From: Pseudomonadota bacterium
GTDB taxonomy: Bacteria; Pseudomonadota; Gammaproteobacteria; Steroidobacterales; GCA-2729495
Direction of reading: 5' to 3'
Assembly (NCBI GenBank): GCA_963204745.1
Contig: CAUJHF010000031.1
Span: forward strand, 1-48,097
DNA length: 48,097 nt
Shown here: positions 1 through 7,744 of the stretch, in pieces
Layout of the letters: every line of letters starts with the position of its first letter
Numbering within the stretch: the stretch's first letter is position 1
The notes under the pieces: model-generated
What the model was told of the DNA's origin: nothing
The model's database searches: none
The model's input: the letters and a program-made list of their open reading frames with translations, nothing else
Program-made: the position numbers and the translations under genes

Positions 1-852
1 GGGCCGACGCTGTGCCTGACGGCACTGATCCACGGCGATGAACGCAACGGTTTTGAAATTGCCCGCGAGAGCTTCACCGGCATCGATCCGGCCAGGCTAT
101 CCGGTACGCTCATCGCGGTGCCCGCTGCCAATGCACACGGCTTCCGTACCGGCAGCCGCTATATGCCGGATCGCCGTGATCTCAACCGCGCATTTCCCGG
201 CAAGGTCGGCAGCGACAACACGTCGCTGATGGCCGGTATCCTGTTCAGCGCCCTGAGTGAGCACTGCAACGCGCTCATCGATCTGCATACCGGCTCCTTC
301 GACCGCGCCAACCTGCCGCAGGTGCGCGTGGACCTCGCCAACCCGCAGGCGCTGGATCTCGCGCGACGCTTTGGCGCCACGGTCGTGCTCGGTGGCGCCG
401 GCCCCAAAGGCAGCCTGCGTCGGGAAATGATGGATGCGGGCATTCCGGCGATCATCTACGAGGCCGGGTTGCCGCTGCGCTTTGAACCCGCCGAGATCGA
501 GCACGGCGTGCAGGGCGTACGCAACGTCATGATCGGACTGGGCATGATCGGTGGCCAGGCGACAGCGCCGACGCCTGCCGAGCGCGTGTTCAGCAAGGCA
601 CACTGGCTGCGGGTGCCGCTGGGCAACGGCGGGGTGTTCTATCCGGTACGCAAGCTCGGCGACCATATCCGCAAGGGAGATCTGATCGCACGCGTCTTTG
701 ATCCGTTCACCGACGAGCGCTTCGATCTGCCCACGTCGCTGGAGGGCCAGATCATCGGCATGGCGGTACCGCAGGTGGTGTTCTCCGGCTACGCGCTGGT
801 GCATGTCGCATCGGCTCCGGCCAGCGACGCCAAAACGTTCCGGCCTGAATGA
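1..852 (+). CDS. Succinylglutamate desuccinylase/aspartoacylase family protein (5' partial)
   Basis: The frame is open from the first base of the window, so the N-terminus lies outside it. This is a zinc-dependent deacylase of the AstE/AspA (M14-like) family, which cleaves N-acyl groups from amino acids or related amides. The first two zinc ligands sit in HGDERNG near the start of the visible part. The third is the His of DLHTG, and the Arg/Asn motif NRAFPGK lies between them. The C-terminal part (from about residue 195) resembles the beta-rich domain of the family. The substrate cannot be told from sequence. No gene precedes it in the window, so operon context is unknown. The hairpin at 902-981 follows its stop codon. 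Confidence 0.85.
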   Translation, partial: GPTLCLTALIHGDERNGFEIARESFTGIDPARLSGTLIAVPAANAHGFRTGSRYMPDRRDLNRAFPGKVGSDNTSLMAGILFSALSEHCNALIDLHTGSFDRANLPQVRVDLANPQALDLARRFGATVVLGGAGPKGSLRREMMDAGIPAIIYEAGLPLRFEPAEIEHGVQGVRNVMIGLGMIGGQATAPTPAERVFSKAHWLRVPLGNGGVFYPVRKLGDHIRKGDLIARVFDPFTDERFDLPTSLEGQIIGMAVPQVVFSGYALVHVASAPASDAKTFRPE

Positions 853-901
853 CCGGCCGGGTCAGGTCAGCGTCTCCGGACACCGACCGCCCACGTTCAC
901 A

Positions 902-981
902 GCGGTCGCGGACGGGGAGGGTTTTGCTGCTACCGTGAGTACACGGTGAGCGCTTGCAAAACCCTCCCCGCCCACGACCGC
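902..981. repeat. Long imperfect inverted repeat (80-nt hairpin)
   Basis: The arms 902-927 and 956-981 pair at 24 of 26 positions (mismatches 912/971 and 909/974). The core is GGGGAGGGTTTTGC against GCAAAACCCTCCCC. The 28-nt loop folds again: 932-937 pairs with 942-947 around a 4-nt tip. No T-tract follows on either strand, so it is not a simple intrinsic terminator. It lies between the deacylase stop and the persulfide dioxygenase. It could be a transcript-end stabiliser, a MITE/REP-like remnant or an attenuator; no function can be assigned. Confidence 0.7.
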
Positions 982-1049
982 GGCACTACGGAGTACGTTT
1001 GAGGATCAGGGTCTCGTCGGGCAAGCTGTTCACGAGCGGAGGGTCCGGT

Positions 1050-1115
1050 ATGGCGGATCAGAAATTTCTGAAAAGACTGAATAGTGTCGCGTCTGCTCCC
1101 GCCGGTGGCCGCTGA
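1050..1115 (+). CDS. Possible 21-aa leader peptide upstream of the persulfide dioxygenase
   Basis: An ATG at 1050 follows a purine-rich GGAGGG and opens a 21-codon frame (starts MADQKFLKRL) ending in TGA 21 nt before the persulfide dioxygenase ATG. A 14-bp perfect palindrome (1058-1071, TCAGAAATTTCTGA) lies inside it. This could be a leader ORF, or the palindrome could be an operator and the frame accidental. The frame is very short and I know no homologue. Confidence 0.2.
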   Translation: MADQKFLKRLNSVASAPAGGR

Positions 1116-1136
1116 TCTCCAGAGGAGGATTCCGCA

Positions 1137-1886
1137 ATGATCTTCAGACAACTGTTCGAGCCGGTCTCAAGCACCTTGACCTATCTGCTCGGCTGCGAGG
1201 AAACCGGTCTTGCAGTGCTGGTCGATCCGGTGCTGCCAGCATGGCAGCGCGATCTTGCCGAGATCAACGATCTGCAACTCACGCTGGCGTATACCCTGGA
1301 TACGCATATCCATGCAGATCACCTGACCGCGGCCAGGCGCCTCAGGCAGGAGGCCGGCAGCCGCATCGCCAGTCCGGCGCCGGACTGCCTGCCGTGTGTC
1401 GATGTTGCTGTAGATGAGGCCAGGCCGCTCGCCGTTGGCAGCATCACGATCCTGCCGTTGCACACGCCCGGTCATACCAACAACCATTTCGCGTACCGGC
1501 TGCATGATCGCGTATTCACCGGCGATGCCCTGCTGATCGACGGCTGTGGTCGTACCGACTTCCAGAACGGCGATGCCGCAACGCTGTACCGCACGATCAC
1601 CGGCAAGCTCTTCTCCCTGCCGGACGAGGAGCTCGTCTATCCGGGCCACGATTACCAGGGCCGGCGCGTATCCAGCATCGGCCAGGAAAAGACCCGCAAT
1701 CCGCGCATCGGCGGCGGAAAATCGCTCGATGAATTCGTCCGGATCATGGCGCAACTCGGTCTGGCGTATCCGAAGTTCATGGATTTTGCCGTTCCCGGTA
1801 ACCGGCAGTGCGGTATCTGCCCGGCCGACATCCCCGAAAACATGGATCAGTACTGTGAGCAGATTACGCTCAGCCTGCAGGGCTGA
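1137..1886 (+). CDS. Persulfide dioxygenase (ETHE1-like MBL-fold hydrolase)
   Basis: This 249-aa metallo-beta-lactamase-fold protein belongs to the ETHE1/persulfide dioxygenase group, which oxidises glutathione persulfide to sulfite with a mononuclear iron. The HxHxDH motif is THIHADH (His57, His59, Asp61, His62). The expected iron ligands are His57, His113 (HTPGHT) and Asp130 (FTGDAL). The C-terminal signatures YPGHDYQGR and SSIGQEK, and the FVRIMAQL...AVPGN block, are typical of this group rather than of glyoxalase II. There is no fused rhodanese domain. A strong ribosome site (AGAGGAGG) precedes the ATG. It converges on the flavin oxidoreductase with 13 bp between stops. Likely role: sulfide/persulfide detoxification in the cytoplasm. 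Confidence 0.88.
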   Translation: MIFRQLFEPVSSTLTYLLGCEETGLAVLVDPVLPAWQRDLAEINDLQLTLAYTLDTHIHADHLTAARRLRQEAGSRIASPAPDCLPCVDVAVDEARPLAVGSITILPLHTPGHTNNHFAYRLHDRVFTGDALLIDGCGRTDFQNGDAATLYRTITGKLFSLPDEELVYPGHDYQGRRVSSIGQEKTRNPRIGGGKSLDEFVRIMAQLGLAYPKFMDFAVPGNRQCGICPADIPENMDQYCEQITLSLQG

Positions 1887-1899
1887 GCGGGCAACAGCC

Positions 1900-2913
1900 T
1901 CAGCTCCGCAGTGCCGGCAGGACCCGTTCGCCCAGAACCCTGATGGTCTCTGCCGGATTCGCATAGATGCGCAGTGCGATCTCGGTCAAACCCGCCGCCT
2001 GAAACTGGCGCAGACGGTCGATTTCCTGGTCCAGATCCCTGAGCGAGCAGGCCGATGTACAGCGCTGCGTGAGCTTGTGGATGATCGCGTCCGGCACGCC
2101 TTCGATGACATCGCTCTTCTTGTTGTAGGCGCGGATGAAGTTGTTGATGTTCCGGTTGACGATGGCCGCCTCGTCCGGGTCCAGCACCTCATCGATGTGC
2201 GGTGGATAAAGCGTGCCGCGAACCGTCAGCCAGATGCGCGCTTCGCGCTCGGCTTCTTCCTGGCTCTCCTTCACGTGCCAGGCCCAGAAGTTGTTCATCG
2301 GGAAAGTCCGGGTATCGCGGCCCGCCTCGGTGAGTGAGGCATCGATGATCGCCCGCGCCTTGCGCACCTGTTCGACCACGAAATCGCTGACCATGATGCC
2401 GTCTGCATAGCGTGCCGCGGCGCGCAGCATCTGCGGGCCACCGGCGCCCACATATATGGCAGGCGGCGGACTGTGTACCCAGGCCGGGTTGTACCACTTG
2501 ATCTCGTAGATCTCCCCCTGATACCGGACGGGCTTGCCGGTGGCAGCCGCCTTGAGGATCTCCACGCATTCCCGCACGGCGCGCACCACCCGCAGCGGTT
2601 TCGCACCCATGGCCGTCGCGGTGCCGCCGCCGGCACCGACCACGATCTGCGCACGGCCCTTTGCCACCTCGTTGAGCGTCAACAGTGAACTGGCCATCTT
2701 CAGCGGATGCAGTTCGAAGGGGCTGACGGCAATGGGGCCGAGCCTGATGCGTTCGGTCTGCATCGCCAGCGGCACGAAGTTGATGAAGGGGTCGCGGGCG
2801 TCGTTCATGTTCGACACCCAGACGCCGCCCAGACCCTGCTCTTCGGCCAGACGGCCGAGCTTCAGCACTGTTTCAGGCGGATTGTTGGCCTCGAGAATGA
2901 CGTCGATGCGCAT
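1900..2913 (-). CDS. LLM-class (luciferase-like) flavin-dependent oxidoreductase
   Basis: This 337-aa single-domain TIM-barrel protein is of the bacterial luciferase / F420-dependent reductase superfamily. The N-terminus MRIDVILEAN, the block GLGGVWVSNMND, the segment RIRLGPIAVSPFELHPL and the glycine-rich QIVVGAGGGTATAMG are usual for the family, as is YVGAGGPQMLRAAARYADG in the second half. Whether it uses FMN or F420 cannot be decided here. It is the last gene of a leftward cluster (5330 to 1900), 34 nt after the chelatase-fold gene. The substrate is unknown. The linkage to an exported chelatase-like protein and a bicupin is unusual and may mean a shared substrate, but that is inference. 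Confidence 0.8.
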   Translation of the reverse strand: MRIDVILEANNPPETVLKLGRLAEEQGLGGVWVSNMNDARDPFINFVPLAMQTERIRLGPIAVSPFELHPLKMASSLLTLNEVAKGRAQIVVGAGGGTATAMGAKPLRVVRAVRECVEILKAAATGKPVRYQGEIYEIKWYNPAWVHSPPPAIYVGAGGPQMLRAAARYADGIMVSDFVVEQVRKARAIIDASLTEAGRDTRTFPMNNFWAWHVKESQEEAEREARIWLTVRGTLYPPHIDEVLDPDEAAIVNRNINNFIRAYNKKSDVIEGVPDAIIHKLTQRCTSACSLRDLDQEIDRLRQFQAAGLTEIALRIYANPAETIRVLGERVLPALRS

Positions 2914-2947
2914 GCAGGTTCCGGAGCCTCGGCCGAAGTGTCCGCGC

Positions 2948-4084
2948 TCAGTGCATGGCCGAAGCCGGTTTGTAGGCTGATTTTTCCAGCGCCGAGCGGA
3001 CGCTTTCGCTGATCCACTTGATGAAGTTGTCGTGCTGCACGATGCCCTTGGCGTTGAATGCGTAGTCCAGGCCTTTTAGATCGCGCCGGAGTTTTGCCTG
3101 AATGCTCCGGGCGCCGACCAGGTTGGTCACGACCAGTACCTTTTTGCCATCTTTCGTGGCGCTTTCCACCATGGCCCGCAGCTTCTCTACGTTGGCGGCG
3201 CGCACTTCCGGAACGGCGTCATCCTGCAGCGTGCTGGCCCGCACGGCCGCGAAGCCACCGTCTTCTTTCACATACTTCGCCAGGGTTTCGAGATTCATTA
3301 GCGTCTGCACATTGTCTGCCGCGCCTGCCGGCCCATGCGAAGCGATGATCACCACTTCATTCTTTGGATCCGTGCTGATTTCCAGAGCATGGTCGAGCAG
3401 GATTTCGGCGATCAGCGGATCAGTGCCCGGCGGCGGGACCAGATGCAGCACGGCATCGGTTTTGACCTGGCCGACCGTGGCATATGAAGCCTCTGCGCGG
3501 CGGCCGAGCACGTATTCCCACTGCCGGTACATTTCGTCGTGAGTGGAGGACACGATTGGTACCACCACGATCTCTTTCGCACCGGCGGCCTGCAGGTCAT
3601 CAAGCCCAAGTTGTATGTGCTCGGACATCATCATCGCCATGCCGACGCCCAGCGTCGTGGGCAGGACATCGCCGATGGGCTGCACGCGTTCCCGGAACAG
3701 CTTGTCGCCCTGTTCGCGGAATCCGTGCAAGAGGATCAGCACGCCCTGACCGGCATGCAGATCAGCGGGACTGATATACCAGCTGTAGTCCTCACCCATC
3801 TGCTCCATGGAGAGGTTCATCTGGGCGTCGGTGTATTTTGCAAACAGCGGGATTTTCTGCCGCAGCTCGGCAGTCAGTTCGGGCGACATCTCGTGCTTCA
3901 TGCCATAGAGTCGCCGCCCGAGTTCATCGCGGCCCGCATCGTGTCCTGCATGCTCATCACCGGCGGCATGCTGCGAATGATCCGCCTGTGCGCTCGCCAG
4001 AGCCGGTATGGCCATGCCGATGGCTGCAGCAAGCAGCGGCCCGCAGACAGTGACGTTTAGCCAATCGCGATTGTGCTGTTTCAT
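2948..4084 (-). CDS. Exported His-rich protein with two CbiX/sirohydrochlorin-chelatase-like halves
   Basis: I start this 378-aa protein at the ATG at 4084, 11 nt after the stop of the preceding bicupin gene, although the frame stays open further upstream inside that gene. Residues 1-33 form a signal peptide ending near ALASAQ. A short His/Asp-rich stretch follows (six His between 36 and 64). Two similar alpha/beta halves resemble class II chelatases: about 113-235 with GVLILLHGF (His120) and 242-370 with VVIIASHGP (His250). These histidines align by eye with the metal-site His of CbiX/CbiK. The export signal suggests periplasmic metal or tetrapyrrole handling rather than cytoplasmic sirohydrochlorin synthesis. 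Chelatase activity is not shown, and the assignment rests on motif resemblance. Confidence 0.6.
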   Translation of the reverse strand: MKQHNRDWLNVTVCGPLLAAAIGMAIPALASAQADHSQHAAGDEHAGHDAGRDELGRRLYGMKHEMSPELTAELRQKIPLFAKYTDAQMNLSMEQMGEDYSWYISPADLHAGQGVLILLHGFREQGDKLFRERVQPIGDVLPTTLGVGMAMMMSEHIQLGLDDLQAAGAKEIVVVPIVSSTHDEMYRQWEYVLGRRAEASYATVGQVKTDAVLHLVPPPGTDPLIAEILLDHALEISTDPKNEVVIIASHGPAGAADNVQTLMNLETLAKYVKEDGGFAAVRASTLQDDAVPEVRAANVEKLRAMVESATKDGKKVLVVTNLVGARSIQAKLRRDLKGLDYAFNAKGIVQHDNFIKWISESVRSALEKSAYKPASAMH

Positions 4085-4095
4085 GGAGAGGATCC

Positions 4096-5007
4096 CTATT
4101 GGCCGTCGAAGTCCCACTCTCCGGTCGAGCGTGACCGAACCGGAATACCGGCTATCACCGGCGCCTGTGATTTCAGCTTCGGGTCGTAGTTGATCGCATC
4201 GCCTTCGACGATGACGCGCTCGTTGACCGTGATCCAGTTGAGCAGCGTTCCGTCCAGCCGGAAAAAACCCGTCCAGCCGCGCTCTTCGCCCGCCACGAAG
4301 TGGCCGTGCTTCACCCGCGCGGGCCTGAAGAAATACGTGCCGGCGGCGAGCGTGCCAAAGTTGTACTGCAGATGACCGTCGAGGCTGTAAGCCTCTTCGA
4401 ATACCGGGTGGTGCACCATGCGGTCGTCCGACCAGCCGGGCGGTGCCCAGGCCAGCATGGTGACAAAGCCCTTGTCGTTCTGTCCCGGCGGCGCGGGATC
4501 GTGATACAGCAGCTTGAGCTTGAGAAAGCGCTGCGTATCGCCTTCGTAGGCGTTGGGCATCCATTCCATGCGGTTGGTATCGGCGATGACCAGCGTACCC
4601 TGTTCATCGGAGGCGGTATTTCCGCCTCGTGCGACGAAGCGACTGCGATTCTTTGCAGAGACTGAAAAACCCCAGTCGCCAAATTCACGGAATATCAGTA
4701 CATCGGTGCCGGCGGCCACCTGTATGGCCGGAACTCGCAGGCCGGCCGGTGCGCGGAAGTAAGCGCCCTTGCCGAGCAGGCGATCGCCGAGCTTCACCTG
4801 CCCGGCCATCACGTACCACTCGACGTCGCCGTGATGGTAGCCGGCCGGCCGGCTCCAGGCCGATTCGAAAACCACGCGTGTCGAGGCGCCGCCGTTCTCT
4901 TCGTCGTAGGAGAGGTTTCGCTGGCGGGCCTTGCCGCTGCCGCGGGTGAGTTCCGCCGGGTGCCAGACGAGGTCGGCTTCCTGGATCAGTTCCACATGAG
5001 GACGCAT
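4096..5007 (-). CDS. Bicupin protein (DUF4437-like)
   Basis: This 303-aa cytoplasmic protein has two cupin-like halves. The first (about 45-115) contains AGYHHGDVEWYVMAG and a GKGAYFRAPAG turn. The second (about 185-260) contains HHPVFEEAYSLDGHL and AAGTYFFRPARVKHGHF. Cupin metal ligands (His/Glu) are visible in both. Such proteins include dioxygenases and metal- or sugar-binding proteins. I recognise the family (ChrR/DUF4437-like) but not a substrate. It lies 23 nt after a small basic protein and 11 nt before the exported chelatase-fold gene, so the genes are probably co-transcribed. Confidence 0.6.
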   Translation of the reverse strand: MRPHVELIQEADLVWHPAELTRGSGKARQRNLSYDEENGGASTRVVFESAWSRPAGYHHGDVEWYVMAGQVKLGDRLLGKGAYFRAPAGLRVPAIQVAAGTDVLIFREFGDWGFSVSAKNRSRFVARGGNTASDEQGTLVIADTNRMEWMPNAYEGDTQRFLKLKLLYHDPAPPGQNDKGFVTMLAWAPPGWSDDRMVHHPVFEEAYSLDGHLQYNFGTLAAGTYFFRPARVKHGHFVAGEERGWTGFFRLDGTLLNWITVNERVIVEGDAINYDPKLKSQAPVIAGIPVRSRSTGEWDFDGQ

Positions 5008-5030
5008 TTCGTTCTCCCTTCGCCCGGCTG

Positions 5031-5330
5031 CTACTGGCGTGCCTTGCGGCGTGCTTTGCTCTTCTTCTTGCGGGGCCGCTTCAGCGGGCGGGCTTCTTCG
5101 AGCAGCGGAAAATCGTCACACAGTGCGCGTGTCTGCCGACAGGCTTCGATGAACTCATCCATGACCGGGCCGCTGACCGGCACCTGGCCGGATTTCGGCG
5201 CAGCCCGCTTCAGGCTGCGCCAGAGCTTATTGACCCGCTTGAGCGTCTGCTCCATTGCATTGGCGGCATAGCGGGAATGAAAGTCCCAGTCGCCGCGAAT
5301 CTCGCCCAGATCAACTGCCTTGTCTGTCAT
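5031..5330 (-). CDS. Small hypothetical protein with a basic C-terminal tail
   Basis: This is a 99-aa protein with no signal peptide or membrane segment. The middle (about 20-75) looks alpha-helical. The last 20 residues are almost all Lys/Arg (RPRKKKSKARR within them), which suggests nucleic-acid binding. It is the first gene of the leftward cluster, 23 nt before the bicupin gene and divergent from aroE across 224 bp. I do not recognise the family. Because its start lies at the divergent promoter region and spacing to the next gene is tight, I take it as real. Confidence 0.55.
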   Translation of the reverse strand: MTDKAVDLGEIRGDWDFHSRYAANAMEQTLKRVNKLWRSLKRAAPKSGQVPVSGPVMDEFIEACRQTRALCDDFPLLEEARPLKRPRKKKSKARRKARQ

Positions 5331-5554
5331 TGCCTGCGCTCCAGGGTCGTGCGTGATTGGTATCCGGATGCGAGGGACTATACCGTGGCAGCTGCGACTT
5401 GCTACCCGTCGCGCGCTGAGCGCGACCAGCTGGCGGGTGCAGCCGCTGTCCAGGGCTGAGCGCCTGTATCCGACCGATTATTCCTCGACAGCGGGCTGCA
5501 TTATGGAAAAAGATAGCAGACCATCGCCGGCGGGATCCCAGGGGGAACGACGAC

Positions 5555-6409
5555 ATGACCGACCGTTACGGAGTAATCGGCCATCCGATCGCGCACAGCA
5601 AGTCGCCGGTCATCCATCGGCTGTTTGCCGAAGCGACCGGGCAGGACATCACCTACGAGGCCTGGGATATCGCTCCGGAGGTCCTGGCCGAGCGGGTCCG
5701 GCAGCTGATTGCCGAGGGCGTCCGTGGCCTCAATGTCACTGTGCCCCACAAAACCGGGGTTGCCCGGCTCGCCTCCCGGCTGACCTCGCGTGCTGAACTG
5801 GCCGGTGCGGTGAATACCCTGGTCGTGCAAGCCGATGGTGCGATCGAGGGCGACAATACCGACGGTGCGGGTCTGGTCAATGATCTGCGCCAGAACCTGC
5901 GCCTGCGGCTCTCGGGTATCCGGATATTGATACTCGGCGCCGGCGGCGCCACGCGCGGCATCGTTCCCGCCCTTTTCGAGACCAAACCACGCGAAATCGT
6001 TATCGCCAACCGGACACCCGAAAAAGCACGTGATCTGGCGCGGGATTTTCGCCTGCTGGGACGGATTCTTGCCTGTCAGTTCCAGGAACTCGGCGGGCAG
6101 AGTTTCGATCTGGTCATCAACGCGACTTCGGCGGGCCTGCACGGCGAGTTGCCGCCGTTCCCGCCGTCGATACTCGGCCCGGAAACGCTCTGCTACGACC
6201 TCTCCTATTCGATGCACGACACGCCTTTCGTGAGCTGGGCCAGGGAGCATGGCGCCGGCCGCATCAGCCAGGGCTGGGGCATGCTGGTGGAGCAGGCGGC
6301 AGAGTCCTTTTATCTGTGGCGCGGGGTACGGCCGGATACCAGGCCCATCATCGCGAAACTGCCTGGCGCACCGGGCGCCACCGATACGATGCAGAAACGT
6401 CTGGCCTGA
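5555..6409 (+). CDS. aroE: Shikimate dehydrogenase (NADP+)
   Basis: This enzyme reduces 3-dehydroshikimate to shikimate with NADPH in aromatic amino acid synthesis. The length (284 aa) is normal. All signatures are present: the substrate loop HSKSP near residue 14, NVTVPHK with the catalytic Lys, AGAVNTL, GDNTDG with the catalytic Asp, the dinucleotide motif ILGAGGATRG near 130 and the NRTPEKA segment that selects NADP. A purine-rich site (AGGGGGA) precedes the ATG. The 224 bp upstream, shared with the divergent small gene, carry a 7-bp stem at 5408-5426 and only weak promoter-like boxes. The alkyltransferase-like gene begins 4 nt after the stop, so the two are probably co-transcribed. Confidence 0.95.
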   Translation: MTDRYGVIGHPIAHSKSPVIHRLFAEATGQDITYEAWDIAPEVLAERVRQLIAEGVRGLNVTVPHKTGVARLASRLTSRAELAGAVNTLVVQADGAIEGDNTDGAGLVNDLRQNLRLRLSGIRILILGAGGATRGIVPALFETKPREIVIANRTPEKARDLARDFRLLGRILACQFQELGGQSFDLVINATSAGLHGELPPFPPSILGPETLCYDLSYSMHDTPFVSWAREHGAGRISQGWGMLVEQAAESFYLWRGVRPDTRPIIAKLPGAPGATDTMQKRLA

Positions 6410-6413
6410 CGCC

Positions 6414-6806
6414 ATGCCGCCGCCGCGGCCAGCTGCCGGGCCACCGACGCCGATGCAGGCGATCTGGCGAGTCATTGCGGCCATTCCGCCCGGGCGGGTT
6501 GCCAGCTACGGGCAGATCGGTGCACTTGCCGGACTGCCACGCGGAGCACGACAGGTCGCCCGGGCGCTCAGGCATGCGCCCGCCGAGCTGGGCCTGCCAT
6601 GGCATCGCGTGCTCGCGGTGAATGGCCACATCGCCATCCCCGCCACGAGTCGCGGTTACCGTACCCAGATCAGCCGGCTGCGTGGCGAGGGCATCGTCGT
6701 AACTTCAGGTCGGGTGGATATGCGTGTGTACCGCTGGGCGCCGCGTCTGGATGAGTTGCTGTGGGGGCCGATGCCGGACCTCCCTGGAGACTCGCTGCGG
6801 GACTAG
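6414..6806 (+). CDS. atl: Alkyltransferase-like DNA base-flipping protein (MGMT family, Cys replaced by Trp)
   Basis: This 130-aa protein has only the C-terminal DNA-binding domain of O6-alkylguanine-DNA alkyltransferase. The recognition helix GALAGLPRGARQVARAL and the region GLPWHRV are clear. The catalytic PCHR motif reads PWHR, the hallmark of ATL proteins (E. coli YbaZ/eATL, yeast Atl1). These bind O6-alkylguanine, flip it and hand the lesion to nucleotide excision repair without dealkylation. I choose the ATG at 6414, 4 nt after the aroE stop, because the upstream frame lies inside aroE. The 3' end overlaps the converging glk stop by 4 bp. The C-terminal tail beyond the domain is about 35 residues. 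Confidence 0.85.
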   Translation: MPPPRPAAGPPTPMQAIWRVIAAIPPGRVASYGQIGALAGLPRGARQVARALRHAPAELGLPWHRVLAVNGHIAIPATSRGYRTQISRLRGEGIVVTSGRVDMRVYRWAPRLDELLWGPMPDLPGDSLRD

Positions 6807-7744
6807 CTCTGACTGTCAGCTTCTGCGAAAGCGGCAAGTCCGCGCAGTGCGGGCTGATCGGCGGTGATGACCCGGGTGGGAATGCCGGCGAGAAACGGCC
6901 GGTAACGGCCCTTGTCCTCGAAACGCGAGCGGAAGCCTGAGGTTTTCAGCTGCTCAAGGTATCTCGGTGTGATCCCGCCACCGATGTAGACGCCGCCGAA
7001 AGCGGCGAAGGTGAGCGCGAGATTGCTGGCCGCCGTGGCGAGTAGCTGAAAGAACACCTCCAGCGCCTCGAGAGCGGCCGTTTCGCCGGCGACGATCCGC
7101 GCACCGACTTCATCCGGCTTCAGCAGTTCGCCGCCATGCAATGCCAGATAAAGGAAAGCGAGGCCGGCGCCCGAGATCAGCCGCTCGGCCGAGCAGTGAC
7201 CGAAGCGCTCGCGGCCCAGCGCGATGATGCGTGCTTCACGCTCGTCGCTCGGCGCCATGGTGACGTGGCCGCCTTCGCCAGTGATGGCATGCCAGCGCCC
7301 GCCGACCTGCACCAGGCCTGCCGCGCCAAGCCCCGTGCCCGGACCAAGCACTACTTTTGGCGCACCGGCGACCTCCGTGCCGCCGCCGATCTGCAGCAGG
7401 TCGGCTGGCCCGAGTACCGGCAAGGCATAGGCCTGGGCTGCAAAATCATTGAGCGGGGTGACGCGGCGTAAAGACAGTGCGCGCGCCAGCTCGCTGACGG
7501 AAAAGCTCCAGTTGATGTTGATCATCCGGACTTCATCGCCCTGGATCGGTGCGGCGATGGCCAGCACGGCTTCGTCTGGCCGTTCAGACGGTGGCAGCAT
7601 GCCGAGGTAAGCGCCCAGCAGCCGGTCGAGGCCCGGGAAATCCCGGTTGCGGAAACCTTCAATGTGCTGCAGAACTCCGCCCGCACTGGCTACCGCGCAA
7701 CGGCTATTGGTTCCACCGATGTCTGCGACCAGCCAGCGCATCAC
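6803..7744 (-). CDS. glk: Glucokinase
   Basis: This 313-aa ATP-dependent glucokinase of the E. coli Glk type phosphorylates intracellular glucose to glucose-6-phosphate. Visible motifs are the phosphate loop DIGGTNSRCA (near residue 8), the glucose-binding PLNDFAAQAYA with the catalytic Asp, the LGPGTGLGAAGLV loop and GEGGHVTMAP. GGVYIGGGITPRYL is the C-terminal adenosine-side motif. The start codon overlaps the acr3 stop (ATGA-type, 7741-7744), so it is translationally coupled to the arsenite exporter. That pairing is odd functionally and may be simple gene packing. Confidence 0.93.
   Translation of the reverse strand: MMRWLVADIGGTNSRCAVASAGGVLQHIEGFRNRDFPGLDRLLGAYLGMLPPSERPDEAVLAIAAPIQGDEVRMININWSFSVSELARALSLRRVTPLNDFAAQAYALPVLGPADLLQIGGGTEVAGAPKVVLGPGTGLGAAGLVQVGGRWHAITGEGGHVTMAPSDEREARIIALGRERFGHCSAERLISGAGLAFLYLALHGGELLKPDEVGARIVAGETAALEALEVFFQLLATAASNLALTFAAFGGVYIGGGITPRYLEQLKTSGFRSRFEDKGRYRPFLAGIPTRVITADQPALRGLAAFAEADSQS

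Noticed and set aside
902..981. Integron attC site
   Set aside because: No conserved GTTRRRY/RYYYAAC core sites at the ends, and no integrase or cassette array nearby.
2948..4564. Long start (538 codons) for the chelatase-fold gene
   Set aside because: The extra 160 residues overlap the bicupin gene in another frame and would hide the signal peptide; the ATG at 4084 is better.
5501..6484. Long open frame on the minus strand (327 codons) across aroE
   Set aside because: It is antisense to an intact aroE with all motifs, and its translation is Arg/Gly/Pro-rich without domains. This is the usual high-GC shadow.
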